The translations under genes were made by a program, and so were the position numbers. From Zhengitettix transpicula (Eukaryota > Arthropoda > Insecta > Orthoptera > Tetrigidae), in the NCBI GenBank assembly GCA_037074705.1, contig CM073595.1, forward strand, positions 68,992,139-69,056,138: a stretch of DNA of 64,000 bases, written 5' to 3'. Every line of letters begins with the position of its first letter. The stretch's first letter is position 1. The notes under the pieces were generated by a model, which saw only the letters and a list, made by a program, of their open reading frames with translations, had not been told where the DNA came from and made no database searches. Positions 13,808-24,600 of the stretch are shown here, piece after piece.

Positions 13808-14846
13808 AAGATTTACCGACACGTTTAAAAACGTTTCACCAACGTTTATTATTGAACAAATATTTTTGGGATCCATATTTATATTTCTCCGTTCACTTGT
13901 AGTGTGAAATTGGCGGAAAGTTTGCAGGCAACACGATTTCCATTTCAGGAACAGTCACAACGAAATATTAACAGAGAAAATTAATTAATCCCCTCTCAGT
14001 GTCTGCGCGTGTCGTTGAGAAACTCTGATGTAACGTGTCTGTACTCAAACTTATCAACAACGAATATACACTACAAGAGAAGCGGTAATGATTTAAAGAG
14101 CCGTCATAACAAAACGCTTATAAAATTACCTGTTTCCTTATTTTATTTTTTAAAAAAACACTCAGACTTGCATCCACTTAGATTACCCTTATATAACTCG
14201 CTATGTCGTCAGCTAACAATGTTTATGTATGGCGTAACGAATGTAGACTAAACATTATTCAAATTGTATTTCTTTCTTTTCTTACGTTTAGCCTCAACAT
14301 GTGACATGGAAAAACAAACCAACGGCAGTTCAGAGTTGTAATAAATATTTTAACAACCACTAGCTTATTTGCAACCTTCTCACTTAAAGTTTGGGGTTAA
14401 TTAAATTCATTTTAATATTGATATTCATCTGACTTATACAAATACTTCTATTATTAAGTCACCTTCATTTTTCATTTGGTACTTTGTTGGAATTCTCTTA
14501 TAAAAACATGTAGTTCTTAAATTTCATTTAAAAAATGATTTGGTTCGGCACATAAAAAAGTTGGTCAAATTTAATAAATTCGTCAAATCACGATTATGAT
14601 TAGAATTTGTGAATTGAAATAAACGTGACAAACCACTTGGAACAATCTTGTCGCTCTAAAGATCAAATTTTATAATACCAAAATTAATCTCAAATTCAAC
14701 AGAAACATCTCAATTTTGCAACAAAGTTAAAGTTTGAAATTAATCACATTTATACAATAAATTCATAATACAAAGGAATTTTTTTATCAATACATCATTC
14801 ATTAATATCTTATTTACGTTTTTTTATTATTTCAACTATTTATCAT

Positions 14847-14881
14847 CTGATGAAATCACAAATTAGGGACGAAACGTAGTG
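14847..14881 (+). repeat. Hammerhead-like motif (Penelope LTR type)
   Basis: CTGATGA, AATCACAAATTAGGGAC, GAAACGTAGT. It has perfect core boxes and shares the loop AAATTA with the 12662 copy, but the left side of stem II is mutated. It lies about 1.5 kb downstream of the GIY-YIG remnant, in the same orientation. Confidence 0.55.
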
Positions 14882-14914
14882 TTTTATGTTACTGTTCTAA
14901 TTTCACTGTTATAA

Positions 14915-15110
14915 CATGTTTGAAATTTTCCACCCCCGCCTGTTGGGGTTAAACGGCAACTTGAATGTCATATTTAAACTCAGCGACATCCATAACCCCG
15001 GATTAGACTCGAATCTCTGCTGTTTTTGCGTTACTCTTTTGTAACGCCCCTCCATCATCGCCTCTAAGGGTCCTCCCGTCCAAAACAGAAAGGGGTAGAA
15101 ATTGTACACA
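14915..15110 (-). mobile_element. Helitron-like fragment carrying the internal duplication junction
   Basis: A plus-strand reading shows a CATGTTTGAAATTTTCCACC block, then TTGGGGTTAAACGGCAACTT, then GAATGTCATATTTAAACTCA and GCGACATCCATAACCCCGGA. The same junction order occurs in the copies at 28574 and 57052, marking the long form of the family. Confidence 0.6.
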
Positions 15111-16783
15111 AACTACATCGGGTGAAAGATTAAGAATGAGAATGGATTGGTCGAGTTTTCCGCTGTCCGAATGGTGGAATTGTTGAGGAAAGCAGAGAAC
15201 GGAATATGGCGGTTGGGAAACGGCCGCGAAAATGTCAATAAAAGGACAGGGAAGAAGGAAAAACGTATATTTGCCTTTCCTGCCTGTACACTTGTCTTCA
15301 GGTTTTTTTTCACATAACTTAAGACCGTGGCAATAGAACGTATCAACGATACAATCGAGATATTTAATAGTATTAGTTACGCAATTACAATTTGTTTCGT
15401 GTCAAATTAATTTTTAGCGCTATCAGTTGTTTATGATTTAATTTTTCCTTCAATTTTAAAGATGTGTAACAAAAATGAGAAATCGCAATAATTTGTCATA
15501 CGTCACATTACGGATATTATGTAAAGAACCGAGAATAGTGTTTGTGAGCGCATGTGCAGGAGGTGGCGACCGTCGGAGTTCTGACCTTAACTCCAGGGAG
15601 CCTGCCCGCCACGTGTCCAAATTGGGATAATGGCGTCATCAGAGCCGACTTTGGCGGCACGTGCCATTTTCCTACCAGTCTCATTACAATCAGCCGAAGA
15701 TTCAAATCCACGTCTCCTTCAGCACAATTAATCTATTCCACAAAGCATCTGACCCTTTTATTTGGAGAAGACGTTTAATTATGTTGTGAACGGAGTCACG
15801 TGGAGAAGAAAACACAAACACGTGCGTGTCTCTTACAAACGAAGCGCTGATTTCAGTCAGGACGTTTAAACGCTTTATCGATAACAGAGGACGATTTATA
15901 TCTTGTGCCAACTAGGTCCTTCAGCCATCTGCTTGGTTGGTATTGTGATCGACAGACGCTGGTGGCCCAGATATCGTACATTTAACACTATCATCACTGG
16001 ATTTATGGTCCTAATCGATCTGAAAGAGACAACTGCTTATAATAGCGTGTCAATTTGATGTCGGGGATTCGCGTAGCCTGTGCGAAGACCCATCACCGAT
16101 CATGTGCATGCAAAAAATTCATTGGTCAAAAATCAGTCTCTTTCAAAAGATTTGATTTTATAAGATAAAAGTGTTCACGTCGCAATACAGAAAGAACACA
16201 GTTTGCAGAGCTATGAGACACGCTAAAAGAATTTTCAAAAATTTACTCTAATTTCCCCGATTCAGATTCAGAAAGTGCAGACTAAATTCAAAGTCAACGA
16301 AGAATTGATTAGCAAGTTAGAATAAGTATGTATTCCAAGGAAGTGTACTTTCAAGTAGTCTATTGTCTGTGGTGAATGTAAACTATATTATTGAAGGAAT
16401 TTGTTATTAAAAATTATTAAAAACACCTGGCACAATAAAATTCCAAAAGTCTTTTTATAAACATTTAAAAATGTTATTGAGCCCATTAAGTACATATTAC
16501 ATTGAGCAGCAATTTGTTAAAGTATTTTGCTCATTTTTAATTTCACGTTAAAATGTGTCTAAGTCATATTACAAGGAATATGAACTTGAAAAAAAAGTCT
16601 TACTTCTTTTGTCAGTGCATACTTTTCTTTATCCTTTTTCGTTTCTACTTCATAACAATTAAGAAACAAGCCTCCTGTTCATGGCGCCCAATGAGGGACT
16701 TGAGCTGACAGTGTGGCCAGCCAGTACAATGTGAAGTCCTGTTCTGTCCTGAGGAATGGGTCTCAGGCTCTTGAAAATTTGAC
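15111..16783. other. No gene seen
   Basis: Frames at 15.5-15.9 kb overlap on opposite strands and match nothing. The region from 16.2 kb on is AT-rich and leads into the golgin-84 downstream flank. Confidence 0.55.
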
Positions 16784-16861
16784 ATGTTTATCACTATCTA
16801 TTCTGACAATGTGTTTATATATATATATATATACATTGTCAGAATAGATAGTGATAAACAT
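16784..16861. repeat. Perfect 29-bp inverted repeat around a TA run
   Basis: The arms 16784-16812 and 16833-16861 are exact reverse complements (inner part TCTATTCTGACAATGT). They are separated by 20 bp of mostly TA. This gives a long perfect hairpin with no sign of decay, so it is recent or conserved. No target duplication was seen. Confidence 0.85.
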
Positions 16862-16925
16862 ATGTAACATATTTGGATAGGTAAGAGAGACAGCAATACC
16901 AACTTACCTGAAATCAATAGTTGGT

Positions 16926-17012
16926 CCAGTCTGGCATAGGTGGAAATTCAAATTTTCGAGGGCCTGAGCCCCCTTCGTCAGGAACGAAGATCTTAACTGT
17001 GTGCCAGCCTGG
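16926..17012 (-). repeat. Larger hammerhead-like structure downstream of golgin-84
   Basis: Minus strand: an outer arm CCAGGCTGGCACA, then CTGACGA, stem AGGGGGCTCAGGCCCTC, GAAA, a small AATT/AATT hairpin and the opposing arm TGCCAGACTGG. The outer arms pair at about 11 of 13 positions, so the three-stem layout of a type I hammerhead can be drawn. The bases next to the core do not all pair. It is a Penelope terminal-repeat relic or a ribozyme-like element, in the same orientation as golgin-84. Confidence 0.5.
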
Positions 17013-17452
17013 CTAAATGTGTTATTTAATTTGACCATGTCACATTTTCATTAAGTGTTTTATATATACATAAACTTTCTTCAACATTTCAGGGGCCACA
17101 TCAATATAAATTGTGTTAAGAAATAGAGACTGGGTATGAGTTCAAGAGGCATGATGATATTTTAGAGAAATTTTTGCAGGCCAACATCTATGAGGAGAGT
17201 GCTTAATAATGACTGAGGAGGGGCACAGCATAAAGTAGGTCACATCCAAACTGTCTACTTTACAGTCCAATGGAGATGACCTATCATATTTTGAAAGTGA
17301 ATAAGACCCTCTTCTGATTCTGTAACCTATACTTCAGTAGTCACATTATCCTTCATTCTTTCCATTAAAAATCAATTATATTATGATATAATACTTTATG
17401 AAGTTTGCAGAACAGGTATTTTCAGTAAAACAAGTATAAATAAAAATATACA

Positions 17453-17458
17453 TTTATT
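17453..17458 (-). promoter_or_regulatory. Candidate golgin-84 polyadenylation signal
   Basis: AATAAA on the minus strand (TTTATT on plus), about 180 nt past the stop codon and followed by T-rich sequence. It is the first canonical hexamer after the stop. Only transcript data would confirm its use. Confidence 0.5.
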
Positions 17459-17636
17459 TAAAATTCAATTATTTGTATTTTAACAGCTGTACATATTTAA
17501 CTTTACTAACATAAATATAGCCAACATAAGGCACTAATAATGTGATAAAATGTGGAAAATAAATTTATATGTACTGTATATACATTTATAAAAAAAAGTG
17601 CTGGAATAGGGCTGCTGTTTTAAATATCACAGACCT

Positions 17637-17693
17637 TTATGTTTGTGGTGAGTTTGACAGCAGCACAAACATTACCCAAAGGTGAAGCAATAC
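17637..17693 (-). CDS. GOLGA5: golgin-84 exon 11 (residues 541-558), end of membrane anchor
   Basis: The acceptor is CTTTCAG|GTATTG. It encodes VLLHLWVMFVLLSNSPQT and then TAA. The LLHLWVM.VLL pattern is the conserved C-terminal anchor of the family. Intron 10 is only 72 bp. Confidence 0.96.
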   Translation of the reverse strand, partial: VLLHLWVMFVLLSNSPQT

Positions 17694-20600
17694 CTGAAAG
17701 TAGTATAGACAATCACATAAAGACTGTGTCAATATGAATGAACCTCTCAGAAAAGTGAAACTTACCACATAACTGAACACGACAATTCTTGCTAGTGGAT
17801 ATCTTCGCAAAAATACACCTGTCCTTATACTCACAGCATCGAGGGACGAGTATGCTTTTTTCACTCTACGGGTCATTGTAGTATCAAATGGTGACTCTAC
17901 AAACATTGAGGGTACATGTGATCTTCCTGAAATACACAATACTACAATGCTTATTATGAACTCACAATGTAATTTTCTATTAATAAGAAGAATGTTACAT
18001 AAAATCATAAAGCTGTCAAGTATTATAGCCAATAAAAATAAAATTTTAGTACTTATTTGAGTTAAATCAAAGCATAGATTACATTAGATTCTGAAAACAT
18101 AAGTCAAATAAAACATATGACAATGTTTAAAGGAAAATTTAAAAAAATAAAGATATAATTAATAATATAGATTGTCATCAGAAAGTGGACAAAATATTTC
18201 ATATAATATTTACACTTTTATGTGTACTAAGAAAAGAACATAATTTCAGATGTCAGGTCAAAACCACAGCTTGCCATTCAGTCTTGCTTCAATCTTGTTA
18301 GTGTCAAGTGAATAGTCTGCCTTGGATCCCCTTTCAAAACTGTGTAAATTTAATTGCATGTTTCGTTTTATTTTGTTAATTTGCTTGTTGTTTATTTTTT
18401 TTGTGTATACTTTAGTTTGCCTTTGATTACTTTGTACAGTTATAAACTAGGAGAATTTACTATAAATCCAATCAATTGTAAATACCTCCTCCTCTGTAGG
18501 TCAATAGCTGATAAAGATACAAAAAGGTATCGAAACGTAGTCATAATATAAAAAATAAAGTGTCTGTATAAGGTCATAAAATGTTTTTATCAATTTAAAA
18601 CAAATGTTAAACTAAAACTAAGGACTAAATTTATGTAACAGGCTTAGTAATGACCTTGTGTGGTGTGTCATCATTTGAATCACCTGACAATAGCAACAAG
18701 AAATATATAAAAACATTGAGTGGCGTCTATTTAGCAGTTATTTTTGTCTGCTATTTGACAATTTATTTACCTACTTAGTAAACTTTTGAAATACATGTCT
18801 TATATTTAATAATTTCAATTTTTTCTTAATGGCCAAAGCCCAACCTTTAAGAAACAAACATTTTTAACAAAGAAAAAAACTCTGTTCAACTTTAGTATAT
18901 CTAGAATATATTTTTATTCACATATAGTATGTCTGATTTCGTATATAACTATTTTAAATTAAACTATCAATTATAGTAAATGTAGTTAAATTTTTATGAC
19001 CTTAGGTTTCATACAAATTTTAAAAAACAACAGAAATTTGAAGTTGAAAAGCTGTAGTCGTTATAAAATAAACACAGTACAAAATTAGCTATGTGGATGA
19101 AGTGGCAAGCAAACATTATTACCATAGTTTAAAGTATACATGAAATAATTAACTTTTGGTTACAAAGAAGTACAATAATCAAACTGTAGATAAACAGAAA
19201 ACATCAACAATAAGCAAAACAGCAACTTTTTTTAACAATGATAAACACAGAATTCCAAGCAAAATACAGCAACTAATAGAGAAATTAGATTTCACAAATG
19301 ATAGTAAAAATGGAATGGTAGATCAAAAAAATTGTGTTGCATAAACAAAATGGATTAACATGTCTAAAAAATGGAATAGGGTACAATATCACAGTTTTTC
19401 AGGGTGTTCACAAACCAATATTTACAGCACTTTCATTTTCAATCATATTACTGTGACATACAAAGAATACCAAATTATTATCTCATTAGTTGAAACTAAC
19501 CATCATCTCCATTACTAATTGGAATCATCCGTGATTGACTGTGCTGTGCACCACTCAAAGCTTCTCTGTATTTCTTCTGAAAAGTAAAAATAAAATAGGA
19601 TTATTCAAGCTGATTATTATCATTTGTTTCTTTAAAAGTATCCAAGTATTTTTAAATACTTTTCAAGCCAAATATGTGGAAACAGATAAGAGAGACTTCA
19701 ATGATTAGTAGGTTAAAATAGGTTAGAATAATAGATCCCAATGAAAAGCATATGACTACCATGATAAGTAAAATTTTATCGTGGTACTCTTTTGTAAAAC
19801 TTGTGACTCCTTTCATATGCTATACATTTCAACTCATTTTACTTGGTTGTTATATTTAATATTGTAAAATTGAGAACCACTTGAATAAATTAAACTTTAA
19901 AAATACTTTTCAGCAAAAAATTTTCTTAAAAATATAATTGTAAGACTTTTATGAATATTATGTTTTAATGTCAAATTCATAAGTCTCATTTATTTTTAAT
20001 TAAATATGAAAACTTAAGAACATAACAAATAAAAATGTGGAACAGACCTCTAATGTTTCCAATTGTAAACGAAGACTATTTCTTTCAGTAAGAACCATTT
20101 CTAAAGTATTTTGTTTCTGGACAAGTGTGTTAGTCAGCACTTGTAAACGTGAACCTAATTCAGCATTTTGAGGAGTAAGCTTCTGAGAGAGTTGAGTTCG
20201 CAGACGAGTAAGTTCAGCTTCTCGGTCTTGCAACTTGGACATTAGAGCTGATCTCTGTTTAGCAATATCGGACCTCATGCCTCTCAATTCCTGAAAGAAA
20301 ATAACATACTTGCTAGTTGCTAACATATAAAACTATTTAATTTCCTATTCAAATAGTTGATGTTAAGCATATTAAACATTTAAAATTTGATATACTAAAT
20401 TCAATTAGCTTGAGGATAAAAAATGAATAAGCTAATTTAAAAGGTCCTTATGTATTAATATTCAACATATTCTACCAGGAAAATAGTGAAAGGAATTAAG
20501 GCACAACTCAAGATATTTCTTCTGTTATTTATGTATCTAAAAAATAAAAAAGATTTGTTTTATTAGCTACAAATTAGGTGTTATCAGCCAAAACAAACAG

Positions 20601-21574
20601 AAAGAGTGTGCACTTATGAAACAGTGAGGAAGGTACAATATAGTTTAAGAAACCTTTTTTAAATATCTTCAAAATATTTTTATGACTTTCCTTACATATT
20701 ATTGCCACAATCATTGACAAATGAAACGTATTTACAGTTACTCTAAATACCAGACAGAAAATAATATTAACATCAATATCATTCACATGCTACAGTAATG
20801 CTGAATTGTACTTGAGAAAAATTAGAATTGTAATTTTTTTTTAGTTTTAAATCACAAATTATATTTTTGAGATTAGCTAACATAGGAGTCACTTGGCTTT
20901 GGATTCAAGCATGATAGAGATATGGAGACATCAGAAAAAAACATATTAAATGTTTACAAATGTACATTACACTTTCTACAAGGTGTATTAGTAACTAAAC
21001 ATTTTCCCAATTAATAAGATTTTGAACCAGATAGAGTTTGATCTTTCATTGTTGCCAAAGAATTGAAATTTCTTTGATAGCATGCCGTTTCCAAATTTGT
21101 GAGTTATATATTTTTATAATACTAATTAATGTCTGTAACAAGAACTATTTGCAAGTAATTGGCAACAAACCGACAACTAAACAGAATATTTTTGCAAACC
21201 TTCTCAAGCACTGAATGTAAACAAACCATTTGTTTAAAATTATATATTATTAGTACAGAAGACACAACAGTGAGATTTCAGTTTACCTCAGCATGAGCTT
21301 TGCAGTCTTCTTCTGCAGCTTGGCGGGATACTCTTTCAGTTTCTAAGTTAGACAGCAGACCTCGTTGAACATCAGCTGCTTGATCTCTAAAAGAATCAAA
21401 TCGCTTTTCAGCCTCAAGTAATTCATCCCTTAAGGCTTTCAATCGAGCTGTTATTTGTGCATTCTCCTCCCTCAGAAATTCTCTTTCTTGTCGCATGGCC
21501 TTTAACTCAAGTACAGTTGCTTCATCAAAGTTTTGAGAAACCCCAGCTCCTGGAAGGGGAATTTATTCTTATTC

Positions 21575-21618
<44 letters not shown>

Positions 21619-24600
21619 AATACAGTAATCAGAAAATAGAAATGTGATCTATTTCCAAATGGCAGTTACAACATTTCACTCACACCAGCCCAAAGTTGTA
21701 TTATATTCAAATTAATTATAGTAAATATTTCATACAACAGGACAAAGAGCAGAAGATAAAACACTAAATGAAGCAATAATATAATTTGCACATCAGTGAA
21801 AATTGCATGCCCTCAAGAACTTCTGCAGTGTTGTTACTGGCTCTGTTTATTAGAGGCACCAGAAATACTGTGAAATGTTTTTAAATAGATCATTTTGCTC
21901 ACATAAAATATTTTTTCATGGAATTTGGAGAAACTCAAGATAAGTGTTTCAAAAGTGTGTCAAGATACATTGGTAGATGGAGACATGTTCCTATTCAGCT
22001 GCAATAGGTTTAATAAGTTGTTGTCTATAAGTTTATGTGAAGCAATTAATCCATATAAATGTTAGTGGTTAAAAATTCTACATTTGTTCACTAGAACATT
22101 GTTAGCAGGAAGCTTTCTGTGCAATAATAGCATATATTACTTTAGCAACATTGGGGAAGATAACACAAAAATTTGAACTGAGGCATGGAAAACAACAACC
22201 ATTTGAAATAGTAGACGTCTGGAGATATTTGGAGCAACAGATTTACCATAGGGGATTGAAAAATAGTTAGTTGGATAAGTTGGTGATTAAAGTTCAAAAG
22301 CAGTATGAAAGTAATAAATAAACAGCTGAATTGTTTGAGTTACATGAAGAAGGGAAATTGTAATCCTTGTGCCACTGCCGCCACTGAAACGTGGGAGCAT
22401 AGGAATTGAAACGTCAAGAAAATTCTCTTTTGTCCGAGTACCATAAAGCTATTATGTTTAATAATGATATATGATTTAATTTGGATGTAACTCCGCCTGT
22501 AACACGGAGAAAAGTAATATAGACTGAGATGGGGTGTAAATAACAAAAATTTAATAAAACAGAATAAAAAGATTAGTATTAGACAGTGGAATACCCTAAA
22601 CACCAGTGAAAGTCAAAAAATGTCAAAACTATATTAAATACTTACTGTTTCACATAAACTAAATGTGAAAACTTTCTTATTATGGCCATTTTTTAATTTC
22701 TTTCTAAGCCATATATGCATGAAAGTAGCCATACAATTTTTATTACTTTCATATAGAAATAATTACAGCTTTGGCTACAAAATGACCATATTATACTATA
22801 AAATAGGTTCTTTGTGATAATTAATTGGTAGAGATTAAGATGAATTACACTAAGTGTAAATTATATTGGTATATCATGAAAAATATAAAGGTTAGATGAT
22901 AAAAACATTTGATTAAAAGAAGCAACTAAGAGCTGTACTTAAATAATATGAGTATTAGTTTGATAATTATTAACTCCATAGAGATTACTTCAAATTAACA
23001 CAAACCTTTACGTAATTCAGAAATAATGTGTTCTTTTTCATTTAATATTCTTTGAGCTCTTATTTTGTAATGATCATGTTCTGTGCGAAGATCCTGGTTA
23101 GTATTCCGTGAGCTTTCTAACTCCTTCTGTAAATTAAGAACCATTCCTTTGCATTCCTCAATCCTGTAAACAAAGAAATGTCTTAAAATACACAGATACA
23201 GGCAAATGAATTGTTATTCTGGGAACATATGTTTGCAGAAGACTCTTAATATTGTAGTTAAAATATGTTTCTATTTGTAGACACCATAAGTGCAGAAACT
23301 GGAGAGTTGTAGATATTTATTGAAATTAATATTTTAGTATTCTTTATACACTAAATTCCAACTTATTAAAACATAGATTGATTACTTATTATTGATATAG
23401 GAGATTGAAGAAAATCTTTTGAACATAGTGATGAACATTTATAAGAGTTATAATCAATAGTAAAATTGAAATATTATGCAAGAAGTAAAAATTTTAACAA
23501 ATTATGTTGTTGAATTGAAATAATTAAAAAACATTCAAATATTGGCTATCTGAAAGTAATTGTATTGATTGTGGCAATGGAAAAAATCAGTGGGTTGAAT
23601 TTACTGAATTGACCTATATACTTTGTGATAGAAGAATAAACTAATTTTATGGTTGAAAAATTAAAGATTTAAATCTAAATGCATTAGTATTACAATTTAG
23701 GACAAGGCATTCAGTCAGTAATTTACATGCTGAAGTTAATATTTATAACCAAAATGTAAATAGATCTTATAAATAATTAATTCAGCAACTGCAATGTTGT
23801 TCTGGCATTAGGCCATATTCTATAGACCAAATTGAGAAGCCAGGCTCCAAGGGTGAAGAATGAGTCATGAATTGTACAAAAATTATTCATATTAGAAATT
23901 AAATGTCATTTTGTTGTAAGTTCCATATTATTTACAGGATCAACTATGCAAAAATATGTTTAAATTTGTATGTAAAAAAAATATATATTCTTACTGCTGT
24001 TTCAATTCACTAGCTTCTTGTTTCAATAATTCATAATTTTGCAACTTTTCCTCTATAACTGACGATTCAGCATTATGTGGAACATTTATAGGTTCTTTTT
24101 CTTCATCCCCAGCCCACACAGACCTGTGAAAAATAGTTAATGATAGATTACAATAGCATACAACAAGCTCTAGTTAATCAATACATACTCAAAATGTTCA
24201 GAATCTATCCATTTTGTGGAGTTGTCCAAAACAACAGAAGTTTCTTCAAATTGATCATTGTTTGAAGAATTTAAACTGAGATCATCTGTGAAACAGAATA
24301 AAAAGTTATTATTAGTTAAGAAAATCAAATGTAAAACATACAAATAGGCTTACCAAATACGACACTATTTAAATATTAAGATTCTTAAGTCATCAGATAA
24401 CACCCGACGCCAATATTCAAGATGATTACAAAAGAATTTGCCTGTGTATTTGTTTTAACACTCTAGTATAAATATTTCTATTGCACAAGCCAGGTCTTAT
24501 AAATTATCTAACAAGCAGCGAGGACCATAACCACTTTGGTCTGGCCATATTTGAAATTTAATATGTAATTACTGTAATTTTGTAAGAGGAAATGGTTGGG

